Shown: positions 25,647 to 35,098 of the stretch, one piece after another
Numbering within the stretch: the stretch's first letter is position 1
Layout of the letters: every line of letters begins with the position of its first letter
Source of the DNA: DSWT01 sp035373625
GTDB taxonomy: Bacteria > Chloroflexota > Anaerolineae > B4-G1 > SLSP01
Direction: 5' to 3'
Length of the DNA stretch: 64,000 bases
Assembly (NCBI GenBank): GCA_035373625.1
Contig: DAOSNS010000018.1
Location: 1 to 64,000 of the forward strand
Translations under genes and position numbers: made by a program
The notes under the pieces: model-generated
Database searches by the model: none
What the model saw: only the letters and a program-made list of their open reading frames with translations
What the model was told of the DNA's origin: nothing

Positions 25647-28600
25647 TTATGATGCGTTTCCCACGATGCGAATGTTTTCTGCTCCGACAAGGTGGGCGAT
25701 TTGTTCTCTGAGACGCGGGGTGCAGCGCGTGCGCTCATTGGGGAATGAAAGTTCGATGCGTTTGCCGCGCTCGTTTTCAAGATAAATGACAAAATGATCT
25801 TGCCCCGATTCGGCCTTGAAGAGGGTGTGCAGCTCCGCCAGCCGTGAGAAGTCGCGGTCGGAGTCTCCGGTGCGCGGCAAGGTCACGCAGATTGTCGCCG
25901 GGGGCATGGGTGGCTCATCCGGTGGTGGGGGCGGCGTGCCGACGGCGACGTGCCGTGCGCCATTGGAGGGACTGGCGCCTTTGGAAGATGCAGCCGCTTT
26001 TGCCGCAGGTGGCGGGGTTGTAGCGGTGGCCACAGGTTGAACAACGCGCGCCGACCTATCGGCGCCGTTGCCGTTGGGGAAATCATACGGCGGGAAATCG
26101 TCGAAATCATCCGGCGCCGGCCCGTAGAACGTTGCGGGTTCGGCAAGATATGCCGGCGCCCCGTAATCCGGTGCCCCGTATTCCCCATTGCTGACGGGAC
26201 GCAGCAACTCGTGCGGTTCCTTGAACCAGTCCGCCAGCAACGAGTGTTCCTCACGGTCGGGGCGATTGTCGAGTTTACCACTGACCACGACCACGCGCTC
26301 AACGACAAACTTGTCTTTGAAGCGCTCGTAGGTGCGCGGGAAAACGGTCACATCCACCGTGCCGCCGGAACCTTCCAGAGTAATGAAGGCCATAGTCTCG
26401 CCCTTTTTCGTGGTGATGCGGCGCACACGCTGGATCGTTCCCACCAGCGTCAACTGCTGTCCCAGAGCTTCCGTCGCCAGGCGATCCACCGTCGTGTTGA
26501 TCAAATCCTGGCGCAGCAACTCGCGTTCCTGCTGTGCCAGCGGGTGACGAGAAAGGTACGTGCCGAGCAGTTCTTTTTCCCAGTCCAAAAGCCGACGTTC
26601 CGGGATCGGTGGGACATTGGCCGGTGGTTTGATGGTTTGTGTCACGCCGGGAAGGGCGTCGAAAAGCGAGAATTGTCCTACATCGCGGGCGCTGTGCAAT
26701 TGCGCGCTTGCGCTGATGAGAGGATCAATGGTCGCAAGCAGCGCCGCCCGCGAGCCAAAGTCATCCAGCGCCCCGGCCTGGATCAAACATTCGAGGGTCT
26801 TGCGGTTGAGCTTGCGCAAGTCCACGCGGCCGGCGAAGTCGTCCAGCGTCTTGAAGGGGCCGCCGTCGCGCCGGGCCTCGACGACCAGGCGCATAACATC
26901 GTCGCCTACGTTCTTGATCGCCCCCAGGCCGATGCGGATGGCGCGCCCGCCCGGCACATCCGGTGTGTGCTCAATGGTGAATTCCACTTCTGAGCGGTTG
27001 ATGCAAGGCCGCAGCACCTCCAGGCCGCTACGACGCGCTTCGGCGATAAGGAAGCCGAGTTTTTCGACATTGTGACGCTCGGTTGTCATCAAGGCAGTCA
27101 TAAACTCCAGCGGATAGTGAGCCTTGAGATACGCCGTCTGCGCGGTGATGACGGCATAGTCGGTGGCGTGGGCACGATTGAAGCCGTAACGGGCGAAGAA
27201 TTCGATGTCGGCCCATACCTTTTCCGAGACTTCCTGGGGGATGCCTTTCTTGAGCGCGCCTTCGAGGAACATCTGCTTGTGCTTATCCATCAAGTAGCGG
27301 ACTTTCTTGGCGACCGCCTTGCGGATGCCGTCGGCCTCGCCGGGTTTGTAACCGGCCATTGCTACGGCGATTTGCATGATCTGTTCTTGATACACGCAGT
27401 TATGAACAATAATGTTATTCGCAACAAAATTGTGCAATCCCTCAACCGTAATATCGTATACGTCTTCCACCCCGGCCGCCTCAATACTCACGATTTCTTC
27501 CCAGGCAATCCGCAGCCGTCGAGTAGTTTCCGGTAAAGATAATCGTTCGGTCAAAGGCGCAACAACGGTCGCCGCGATGCGTGCACGTTGCCGTCCTTTT
27601 GTATAAAAGTGTTGCCGATCAATACCGAACTCCCGCATCAGTGCGCGTTTGGAAAGTGAGGTGGCGGCTTCCACTTCAGCAATGAACGGCACCCGGGCGA
27701 TATCACCCAGGGTATGGGTAGTCGCCGGAACATTGCGTTTCGCAGTCAGCAGATAGGGTCGCAATACTTCTGCAAGTCGAGCCGTATCATACACAGTGAC
27801 CTGATAGCTGGTGCGTGCCCCCCGCTGGCTTTTGTAGGTCGCTGTGTAAATGTAAGACGAGATACCCAGCTTGAGCAAGAGGGTCTGCACATCTTCGGCC
27901 AGTTGCGCGGAAATCGTTTTGTAGTGCCACAGCTTATGTCCAGCATAACCATCACAATCCCACAAAGAGGCCAGAAAATAGGCGATATCCTCTGGAGACA
28001 AAGCGAAAACAAAGTCAGGGACAAATTTTTCAGCGGAGCGTACACCACCGGGTTTGCTACCGGCGGGATGTTTCAGCCCCAACTCCCGCAACCATGCCAG
28101 AAGTTGGTTAGGAGCATGATAATCATTGCGGTCGGATTTTGCCACCGTTACGCGCGTTACACCCCTTACTTGCTCAACATGGCCCGGGGCTGTGTCTTCA
28201 AACACTTCCAAACATCTCTCGTACTCGGTCAACAACGCCGGGTCTTTAGAAACGAAGTTGACGGCCGCGAGATTGCCCAAATCGCCGTCAGCCAGCAAAT
28301 AAGCCAACAAACGCAGCTTGCGCCGGTCAAAGGTTTCATTTTGAGGAATAAGCGCGCGTGGCGTAGCAATATAGTCACCGATTTTTAATTCGCCGAGCGG
28401 TTTCCATCCCTCTTCGGTAAGATAGTGATGATCAACGGTTGTTTTAATATGCGCGCCGTTGCGCAAGCGCACTTCCCAAACCGGTTTTTTCCCATTATGT
28501 ATCCAATGGGTAATGCGCCCGGTAGCCGTATGCCATTCCTCATCAATACCCTGTACATAAACCTCTTGGCGCGCGCCGACTTCATCCAGGCGTATTCGCT

Positions 28601-30704
28601 CCCCCGTGCGTACATCGGTGACAATCGCATCGCCGCTTACACAAATGCCGTAGGTATCGTCCAAAATACTTGCCAGAATTGGATGATGATACTGAACTTC
28701 CTCTTCCCCATGCATGCGGCGGATGTAAGAGGGGATGTTTTCCATCGGGCCGGGGCGGTAGAGTGCCAGGACCGCGATGATGTGTTGAAACTGGGTGGGA
28801 CGCATCTCGCGCAGGATGCGGCGCATGCCCGAACTTTCCACCTGGAAGATGCCCGTCGTTTCGCCGCTGGCGAGTAACTCATACAGCTTCAGCACATCGG
28901 CATCTTTTTCCGGGTCTTCGGGGACGCGCTCATAAGGGATGGTATTCATGTTGAGCACGCGGCCATGCTCTTTTTCGATCCACTCGCAGGTTTTGCGGAT
29001 ATGGGTGAGTGTGCGCAACCCCAAAAAGTCCACCTTGAGCATGCCGAGCATATCCACAATCTCCATCGGCCATTGTGACACGATGCCGATGGGGCCTTCA
29101 CCTTCGCCCTTGGTGGGGCGGTGCAGCGGCATGTATTCCACCAGCGGACGATCGGAGATAAGGATGCCCGCCGCGTGAGTGCTGGCGTGCCGCGTGACGC
29201 CTTCGACTTCACGCGCCGTGTCCAGCAGCTTCTTGATGTAGGGGACAGTATCGTACAGTTCCTTGAGGTCCGAGACTTCCTCAAGGGCCTGGGCGATGGT
29301 GACCGGTTTGCCGGGGACGTTGGGCACCAAACGCGCCGCACGGTCCACTTCGTTGAGGGGGATGTCAAGCGCGCGGCCCACATCGCGGATGGCGGCGCGC
29401 GCGCCGAGGGTCCCAAAGGTGATGATGGCGGCGACGCGGTCCTCGCCGTAACGTTCGGCGGTGTAGGTGATCAGTTCCTCACGGCGATCGTCGGGAAAGT
29501 CCAGGTCAATATCGGGCATGGAAATGCGGTCCGGGTTGAGAAACCGCTCGAACATCAGCCGGTTTTTGAAGGGGTCAACACTGGTGATGCCCAACGTGTA
29601 GGCCACCACACTGCCCGCGCCGGACCCACGCACGTTCCACCAGATGTCGCGCGCTTTCGCCGCTTCGCACAAATCCCAGACGATGAGAAAGTAGTCGTCA
29701 AAGCCCATCGTGTGGATAATGCCCATCTCGTATTCCAGCCGCTCCACCACCTCCGGCTCCTGCGCGCGCGCTGCACCGTAGCGCCGGACGAGGCCGGCAT
29801 AGCATAGCTCGCGCAAAAAAGACTGTGAGTCCCCGCGGCCTTCAGGGACGGGGAATTTGGGCAGGTGATACGGCGGCGCGAATTGGATCTCGACATTGCA
29901 CAGTTCGGCGATCTTGACGGTGTTCTCCAACGCTTCGGGCAGGTGAGCGTAGAGCCGCGCCATCTCTTCCGGCGAGCGCATGTAGTACGAAGGGTCGGTC
30001 ATCCGCATGCGGTCGGCCTCGTTGACCTTCTTGCCGGTACCGATGCACAGCAAGACGTCATGGGCGTCGGCCTGTTCGCGTCTGGCATAGTGGATATCGT
30101 TAGTGGCGACAAGCGGCACCCCCATCTCACGGCTCAATTCCACCATCTGGCGATAGACCGGATCGAATTCGGGGATGTCGTGGCTCTGGAGTTCCAGATA
30201 AAAACGGTCGGGGAAATGCTCTTGATACCAGCGGATGGCGGCGCGGGTTCGATCAAGCTGCCCCCGAAACAACAACTGCGGGATTTCGCCCTGCGCGCAT
30301 GCCGTAAGCACAATCAGACCGTCGCTATGTTGCGCCAGGACTTCTTTATCAATGCGGGGCTTATAATAGAAGCCTTCCAATTGGGCGATGGTGGCCAATT
30401 TGAGCAGGTTCTGGTAACCGGTCTGGTTTTGTGCCAGGAGGATGAGGTGGTACGGCTTTTCATTGTGGTCGCGGTCGAAACGCGAGTTTTGCGCGACATA
30501 GGCTTCGATGCCGATGATAGGTTTGATTCCGGCAGATTTGCACGCCTTGTAGAAATCCACCACACCGAACATGGCCCCGTGATCGGTGATCGCCAGCGCG
30601 GACATCCCCAGTTCTGCCGCATACGTTGCCAACGCCTGCACACTGCTCAACCCGTCCAGTAGCGAAAACTCGGTGTGCGTGTGCAGGTGTACGAATTCCA
30701 CCAT
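25647..30704 (-). CDS. dnaE: DNA polymerase III alpha subunit with intein
   Basis: 1685 residues as translated; 1270 after removal of a 415-residue intein (residues 688-1102). This is the replicative polymerase catalytic subunit. The N-terminal PHP domain has FVHLHTHTEFSLLDG, and two catalytic Asp are in MPDIDLDFPDDR (397-403). The C-terminal extein carries the rest of the fingers, the helix-hairpin-helix region and an OB-fold (LTLVGTIQRVRRI). Near the C-terminus is an unusual Pro/Ala/Gly-rich linker of about 100 residues, then a small alpha/beta tail domain. The ATG at 30704 has GGAGG six bases upstream; the in-frame ATG two codons before it touches that site. Confidence 0.95.
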   Translation of the reverse strand: MVEFVHLHTHTEFSLLDGLSSVQALATYAAELGMSALAITDHGAMFGVVDFYKACKSAGIKPIIGIEAYVAQNSRFDRDHNEKPYHLILLAQNQTGYQNLLKLATIAQLEGFYYKPRIDKEVLAQHSDGLIVLTACAQGEIPQLLFRGQLDRTRAAIRWYQEHFPDRFYLELQSHDIPEFDPVYRQMVELSREMGVPLVATNDIHYARREQADAHDVLLCIGTGKKVNEADRMRMTDPSYYMRSPEEMARLYAHLPEALENTVKIAELCNVEIQFAPPYHLPKFPVPEGRGDSQSFLRELCYAGLVRRYGAARAQEPEVVERLEYEMGIIHTMGFDDYFLIVWDLCEAAKARDIWWNVRGSGAGSVVAYTLGITSVDPFKNRLMFERFLNPDRISMPDIDLDFPDDRREELITYTAERYGEDRVAAIITFGTLGARAAIRDVGRALDIPLNEVDRAARLVPNVPGKPVTIAQALEEVSDLKELYDTVPYIKKLLDTAREVEGVTRHASTHAAGILISDRPLVEYMPLHRPTKGEGEGPIGIVSQWPMEIVDMLGMLKVDFLGLRTLTHIRKTCEWIEKEHGRVLNMNTIPYERVPEDPEKDADVLKLYELLASGETTGIFQVESSGMRRILREMRPTQFQHIIAVLALYRPGPMENIPSYIRRMHGEEEVQYHHPILASILDDTYGICVSGDAIVTDVRTGERIRLDEVGARQEVYVQGIDEEWHTATGRITHWIHNGKKPVWEVRLRNGAHIKTTVDHHYLTEEGWKPLGELKIGDYIATPRALIPQNETFDRRKLRLLAYLLADGDLGNLAAVNFVSKDPALLTEYERCLEVFEDTAPGHVEQVRGVTRVTVAKSDRNDYHAPNQLLAWLRELGLKHPAGSKPGGVRSAEKFVPDFVFALSPEDIAYFLASLWDCDGYAGHKLWHYKTISAQLAEDVQTLLLKLGISSYIYTATYKSQRGARTSYQVTVYDTARLAEVLRPYLLTAKRNVPATTHTLGDIARVPFIAEVEAATSLSKRALMREFGIDRQHFYTKGRQRARIAATVVAPLTERLSLPETTRRLRIAWEEIVSIEAAGVEDVYDITVEGLHNFVANNIIVHNCVYQEQIMQIAVAMAGYKPGEADGIRKAVAKKVRYLMDKHKQMFLEGALKKGIPQEVSEKVWADIEFFARYGFNRAHATDYAVITAQTAYLKAHYPLEFMTALMTTERHNVEKLGFLIAEARRSGLEVLRPCINRSEVEFTIEHTPDVPGGRAIRIGLGAIKNVGDDVMRLVVEARRDGGPFKTLDDFAGRVDLRKLNRKTLECLIQAGALDDFGSRAALLATIDPLISASAQLHSARDVGQFSLFDALPGVTQTIKPPANVPPIPERRLLDWEKELLGTYLSRHPLAQQERELLRQDLINTTVDRLATEALGQQLTLVGTIQRVRRITTKKGETMAFITLEGSGGTVDVTVFPRTYERFKDKFVVERVVVVSGKLDNRPDREEHSLLADWFKEPHELLRPVSNGEYGAPDYGAPAYLAEPATFYGPAPDDFDDFPPYDFPNGNGADRSARVVQPVATATTPPPAAKAAASSKGASPSNGARHVAVGTPPPPPDEPPMPPATICVTLPRTGDSDRDFSRLAELHTLFKAESGQDHFVIYLENERGKRIELSFPNERTRCTPRLREQIAHLVGAENIRIVGNAS
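27399..28643 (-). mobile_element. DnaE intein with LAGLIDADG homing endonuclease
   Basis: The insertion splits the polymerase motif YGI/CVYQEQIMQIA. The intein begins with Cys (CVSGDAIVTD, block A), has block B with TTVDHHYLTEEGW, and ends VANNIIVHN followed by Cys+1, so all splicing residues are present. Two LAGLIDADG motifs with acidic residues are visible (LLAYLLADGD and FLASLWDCDG), so the endonuclease may be active. The insertion site is in the polymerase catalytic region and is not the KFAEY/CFN site of the cyanobacterial split DnaE intein. Length is 415 residues. Confidence 0.93.
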
Positions 30705-30823
30705 CGCCATCCTCCGACAGTAAGATGTTATAGATTGCCGGTTCAAGACGCCGCGCCGGAGCGCACGTCAGATCAGGTGTTGTGATATTTCGTCATGAAG
30801 CCCAACAGGTTAAGAGGCTATGA

Positions 30824-30839
30824 GCAGGCAAATGCCTGC
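30824..30839. other. Small perfect hairpin in the dnaE / glycosyltransferase divergent gap
   Basis: GCAGGC-AAAT-GCCTGC. It lies in the 241-bp gap between divergent genes, which otherwise shows only the candidate -10 box at 30932. Confidence 0.4.
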
Positions 30840-30931
30840 CTTCACCCTGATTATAAACCATCAAGGGAAGATTTCAAGGGTGAGACAAAAACCCTTCCGG
30901 ATCCCAATGAGGACGAAATGCATAATGACTG

Positions 30932-30937
30932 TATAAT
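30932..30937 (+). promoter_or_regulatory. TATAAT box just before the GT39-like gene (possibly leaderless)
   Basis: A perfect TATAAT ends only eight bases before the start codon and no ribosome site is present, so transcription would begin at or next to the ATG. No clear -35 box is seen. Confidence 0.45.
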
Positions 30938-30945
30938 CAATCTCC

Positions 30946-33774
30946 ATGAAACGCTACTACGTATTCGGTATGACACTCGTGCTTTTGGTGGCAGCGGGAC
31001 TACGTCTGGGCGCACTGCCCGATTGGCCCGTGGGCTTGCACTACGATGAAGCTGCCAACGTCATCCTCACGCGGCAAATCGCCGCCGGTGAGTATCGCCC
31101 GGTGTTCATCCGCGCCTACACCGGCAAGGAAGTGTTGTTCTTCTATGCCGGAGCGTTCTGGGTGTGGGCAACGGGCGGCGCACCGTGGGGACTGCGTTTG
31201 AACGCGGCCATGCTCGGCACGCTCACCGTTGCGGCGACGTATGCCGCAACCCGTGCACTGTTCGGCCCAGAGCGGCGCGCACGGTGGATCGCTCTGCTGG
31301 CGGCCGGATGGGTGGCCGTGGCCTTCCCGCACGTGCTCCTGAGCCGTTACGGCTTTCGCGCCATCTCGCAGCCACTGCTTCAGGCCTTGACGGTCGCCGC
31401 GCTCTGGCATGGCCTGCGCACGGGCAAGCGCGCCTGGCTCGTCGCGGGCGGTGCGTGCCTGGGGCTTACCGGCTACACCTACCTGGCAGCGCGCCTGTTC
31501 CCCATACCGCTGACACTGGCGCTCGCCTGGCTGCTCTTTCGTACGCCACGAGAAGCGCGTTTGCAGCGGATGGTACAGTTGGGACTGACACTGTTGGTAG
31601 CGGTAATCGTCTTCGCCCCACTGGGCCTCTACTTCATACGCCACCCCGACGCCTTTACCACGCGCATCAACCAGGTGGCCGCGCCGACGTGGCGTGACGC
31701 GCTGCGCGGACTGTGGCTGTGCCTCCGTGCCCTGGTCTGGCCCGGCGACGGCGATCCCTACATCCGCTTCAACCTCCCCGGCCGGCCGGTGTTGGATGGA
31801 CCCGCGGCGGTGTTGGCCGTGTTCGGGCTGATGGGATTGCTGTTCACGCCGCGCAAAGACACCCTTACCGGCGCCGGGCGGTGCTTCATCCTCGCGGCGC
31901 TGGCGATCATGCTGCTGCCAAGCGCCCTGGCAACCTCGGAAATCACACCGAGCAACCTGCGCCTGATCGGCCTGTTCCCCTTCATCGCCATTCTGCCGGC
32001 GCAGGGCGTTGTTTTACTTCTTGATGCCCTTAAAGAGCACTTGCTAAGCAAAAGCGATCCTACAACTCGCCGTGCAAAATTCCTCTCCTCCCGACGCAGT
32101 CCCCCTGCCCCTTGCCCCTTGCTCCCTGCCTCCTGCCTCTTCCTGATTCTCCTCCTCGGCGGAGTGAGCACGGGCCACGCTTACCGTCAATGGGGCGCAT
32201 CTCTCCCCCTGTTCTACGCCGCCGATGGCGAGATGGTGCTGGCCGCGCAGGCGTTGGAGACACTGGATACGACTCACACGACCGTCTACATCGCCAGTGA
32301 GCACTTTCGCCACCCGACGGTCGCGGCGCTGGCGCAACAGTACCCGCAGGCCAAATGGCTCACCGGCGGCGCAACGCTTGTCCTGCCGCCCACGGGCGAT
32401 GCCGTTTACCTGTGGCCGCGCTCGCTCATGCCGCCGGGACCCTGGCCAGAAGCCCTCGCAGCGCGTTGGCAAGTCTCTGCGCTGAACGATCCGGGCGGCA
32501 AACCAACGTTGTGGATACGTCGCCTTAGCGCGTCCGATATTGCGGCGTTACGCCCAACCCCACCGCCGGCCGCCGATTTCGCGCATGTCGTCCAGGTCTA
32601 TAACGCGCAAGCCGCGAGCGTGTGCCGGGTCGGCGAGCCATGCCCGATTCTGCTCACCTGGGCGGTCAACGCGCCGTACACCACGCTCCAACCGGTGGTG
32701 CGCCTGCTGCACCCCCAAACCGGCGAGTGGGTGCGTGAAACCGCCTTCCACTATCCGCCGGAACAGTGGACGCTGGGCGATATTGTCTTCGATCAGCTCA
32801 CGCTCGTTCCGCCCATCGGTATCCCGCCTGTGGACGGCTATCAAATCGGCGTGGGGTTCTTCAATCCCGATGGGGGGGAAGTATTGCCACGGTTGGAGGC
32901 GGAACGCTTCGCAGGGTTGGAGGCGCGCTTCCCCCTGACGCCGCCCCTGCTGCCCTCGGCGTCCGTGCCCGATGCCGCGCAAACTGCGGCTGCCTGCCTG
33001 GGGATTCCGCGCGATGCGGGAATAACGCACGGCATGCTCCAGTTGCTGGGACATACGTCCTTGCCCGGGACGATGCGTCCCGGCGAAGCCCTGACCCTGC
33101 GGCTGTGCTGGCAGGCGACAGGCACGGCGCTGCCCCAGGACACCATCACCCTGACCCTGAGCGGCCCGGAGACGCACGTGCTTTACAGCGGCCCGCCGGC
33201 AAACGGCTACGCTTTTGCGCAGTGGCGCGCAGGCGACATTGTCGAAGATCGCCACACGCTGCGTCTGCCGCGCGCGCTGGCGGCGGGACAATATACGTTG
33301 ACGTTATCGGTGGGGAACACGGCCCTTACTGAAGTGGGCAATCTGACCATCCAGGCGGTCGAGCGCACCTTCACGCCACCCGACGTGCCGCATCCCTTCA
33401 CCGCGGATTTTGGCGCGAGTGTGCGGCTACTCGGCTACGACGTGGGCACGCTCGCGGCGGGGCAGCCCCTGGAGGTGACGTTGTACTGGCAAGCTCTCGC
33501 GGAGATGACAGAGGATTACCTGGTCTTCGTGCATCTGCTCGACATGACGAGCGGACGCATCATCGCACAGGTAGATGAAGCGCCGCAGCACAACGGCTAT
33601 CCCACCTCGCTCTGGCTCGCAGGGGAAATCGTGACCGACCGCCATACGCTGGCGATCCCTGCCGACCTGTCGGACGGGGATTACGCGCTGCGCATCGGCT
33701 TTTATCGTCAGGAAGACGGCACCTACCTCGCGGTCAACGGCAACGCGAGCCTGCTGATACCAGGCGTACAGTGA
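30946..33774 (+). CDS. GT39-like membrane glycosyltransferase with C-terminal beta domains
   Basis: 942 residues. Residues 1-410 contain about ten hydrophobic segments, with GLHYDEAANV in the first external loop; the Asp-Glu there is the catalytic acidic pair expected in ArnT/PMT-type (GT39/GT83) enzymes that use polyprenyl-phosphate sugars. The rest (about 410-942) is extracellular and includes two related beta domains (near 700-800 and 815-940) with similar phrases such as DIVEDRHTLRLP and EIVTDRHTLAIP. Between the last two membrane segments, residues about 375-402 are encoded by a short C-rich repeat of the intergenic type. Sugar donor and target are unknown. Confidence 0.78.
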   Translation: MKRYYVFGMTLVLLVAAGLRLGALPDWPVGLHYDEAANVILTRQIAAGEYRPVFIRAYTGKEVLFFYAGAFWVWATGGAPWGLRLNAAMLGTLTVAATYAATRALFGPERRARWIALLAAGWVAVAFPHVLLSRYGFRAISQPLLQALTVAALWHGLRTGKRAWLVAGGACLGLTGYTYLAARLFPIPLTLALAWLLFRTPREARLQRMVQLGLTLLVAVIVFAPLGLYFIRHPDAFTTRINQVAAPTWRDALRGLWLCLRALVWPGDGDPYIRFNLPGRPVLDGPAAVLAVFGLMGLLFTPRKDTLTGAGRCFILAALAIMLLPSALATSEITPSNLRLIGLFPFIAILPAQGVVLLLDALKEHLLSKSDPTTRRAKFLSSRRSPPAPCPLLPASCLFLILLLGGVSTGHAYRQWGASLPLFYAADGEMVLAAQALETLDTTHTTVYIASEHFRHPTVAALAQQYPQAKWLTGGATLVLPPTGDAVYLWPRSLMPPGPWPEALAARWQVSALNDPGGKPTLWIRRLSASDIAALRPTPPPAADFAHVVQVYNAQAASVCRVGEPCPILLTWAVNAPYTTLQPVVRLLHPQTGEWVRETAFHYPPEQWTLGDIVFDQLTLVPPIGIPPVDGYQIGVGFFNPDGGEVLPRLEAERFAGLEARFPLTPPLLPSASVPDAAQTAAACLGIPRDAGITHGMLQLLGHTSLPGTMRPGEALTLRLCWQATGTALPQDTITLTLSGPETHVLYSGPPANGYAFAQWRAGDIVEDRHTLRLPRALAAGQYTLTLSVGNTALTEVGNLTIQAVERTFTPPDVPHPFTADFGASVRLLGYDVGTLAAGQPLEVTLYWQALAEMTEDYLVFVHLLDMTSGRIIAQVDEAPQHNGYPTSLWLAGEIVTDRHTLAIPADLSDGDYALRIGFYRQEDGTYLAVNGNASLLIPGVQ
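32099..32143. repeat. CCCCTTGC/CTCCCTGCC repeat inside the glycosyltransferase gene
   Basis: Iterated CCCCTTGC and TCCTGCC motifs give a low-complexity stretch SPPAPCPLLPASC in frame, between two membrane segments. Sequence style is that of intergenic repeats, suggesting an in-frame insertion. Confidence 0.55.
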
Positions 33775-33797
33775 ATCTCCCTGTGCGATGAGTATCG

Positions 33798-34826
33798 CTA
33801 CGAGACGACTTTGACCTCGTCGGCGGGGAAGCGGAAGCGTTCACGCTCGATCCGTGGCCCGTCGGGGGGGATTTCGACGATGACTTCGGCCTTGAGGATG
33901 TCCAGGTCAATCACCCGTCCCAGCCCCTTCTCGGTCTGCACGCGTGCCTTGAGCCGTGGCAGATTCTTGGCCTCTTCCTTATAAACTTCGTGTTCGTAGG
34001 CCAAACAGCAACGCAAACGCCCGCACATGCCGGTGATGTCGGTGGGCGCCATCGAAATGGCCTGATCCTTTGCCATTTTGATGGAGACGGCCTGGAATTC
34101 GGTGAGAAAGCGGCAACAACAGCGTTCTTCGCCGCAGACGCCATAACCGCACAGGGTTTTAGCATGATCGCGCGGGCCGACCGCCTTGATCTCAACCCGA
34201 CAGTTCATACGGCTGGCAAGACGACGGCGGAAGTTGGTCAAGTCTTTTTTCCCCGTATTCCCTGTGACAAACACGATGGCACTGCCGCCGTCGAGAGTGA
34301 ATTCCGCCGCAAAGACCTTTATATCCAACTTTTGAGCCTTGACTTCTTCTTTGGCAACCTCGACCATGCGCGCAGCGCGCTCACGCATCAGTTGAAAATG
34401 TGCCATATCCAGAGGCGTCGCCTGCCGCACCACCGCTTTGAGGCGTTTGAGCGTAATCCCTTCCGGGAGTTGGGCATTGACCACACTAACCTGACCGGCC
34501 TGTTCGCCGTACACCGTCTCCACCACCACCCAATCGCCCTTTCTCAGCCCCATCTCCTCCGGCGCGACAAAATGATAGATTTTGCCTGCCGGCTGAAAGC
34601 GCACCCCGATCGGCATCACCGGGCCAGACCAGGCGGGTTGTGGGGATGGCGTCTCCTCGGACAGGGCAAGTATTTCATCAGAGGCTTCCTGGACATCGAG
34701 CAGGTCCTCTTGCACATCCTCGAGCCACGTTTCAATCTCATCCGGCCAGGTTTCGGCTTCGTCGTCCCAAACCTCAGCTTCATCCGGTGTGATTGTCTCT
34801 ACTTCGTCCATACATCCTGCTTTCAT
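33798..34826 (-). CDS. PSP1-domain protein, RicT (YaaT)-like
   Basis: 342 residues. The C-terminal 260 residues carry the PSP1 domain, with GDWVVVETVYGEQAGQV and the Cys-rich signature CGYGVCGEERCCCRF ... GMCGRLRCCLAYE. In Bacillus the homologue RicT forms an Fe-S complex that affects RNA processing and development; here the partners are not visible. The N-terminal 65 residues are a strongly acidic, Trp-containing extension rich in Glu and Asp. An alternative start five codons downstream (MDEVET) is possible. Confidence 0.85.
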   Translation of the reverse strand: MKAGCMDEVETITPDEAEVWDDEAETWPDEIETWLEDVQEDLLDVQEASDEILALSEETPSPQPAWSGPVMPIGVRFQPAGKIYHFVAPEEMGLRKGDWVVVETVYGEQAGQVSVVNAQLPEGITLKRLKAVVRQATPLDMAHFQLMRERAARMVEVAKEEVKAQKLDIKVFAAEFTLDGGSAIVFVTGNTGKKDLTNFRRRLASRMNCRVEIKAVGPRDHAKTLCGYGVCGEERCCCRFLTEFQAVSIKMAKDQAISMAPTDITGMCGRLRCCLAYEHEVYKEEAKNLPRLKARVQTEKGLGRVIDLDILKAEVIVEIPPDGPRIERERFRFPADEVKVVS

Positions 34827-34884
34827 GCTGCATTTTTGACATTAACTATACCCTACAAGAGCATTTTGGCAACCCCCGCCTAGT

Positions 34885-35058
34885 TCCAGGCGAATCGCCA
34901 GAGCCGCGTTGCCGAGCTGAAAACGGGGAACTGGCGTTCCCCTCGGAGCAAGAATGGATAAGGGGCTTCGTCTGATTTCAAGCGGATCGCCAGGGGCACG
35001 TTGGCGAGCTGAAAACGGGGAACCGGCGTTCCCCTCGGAGCAAGAATGGATAAGGCCC
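34885..35058. repeat. Tandem 92-bp bipartite palindromic repeat (copies 2 and 3)
   Basis: Two units with exact 92-bp period, 34885-34966 and 34977-35058. Each has GCGRATCGCCAG..CCGCG-like sequence (degenerate in the second), then GAGCTGAAAACGGGGAAC, a hairpin GGGGAACYGGCGTTCCCC and GGAGCAAGAATGGATAAGG. The two modules also occur at 16656. Confidence 0.85.
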
Positions 35059-35066
35059 TGCAGGTT

Positions 35067-35094
35067 TTGACAGTCTTGCCGGTACTGATACAAT
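35067..35094 (+). promoter_or_regulatory. Promoter for the phosphatase operon (leaderless-like)
   Basis: Consensus TTGACA at 35067-35072 and TACAAT at 35089-35094, 16 bp apart. The start codons at 35099 and 35102 fall where transcription should begin. Confidence 0.7.
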
Positions 35095-35098
35095 AAGG

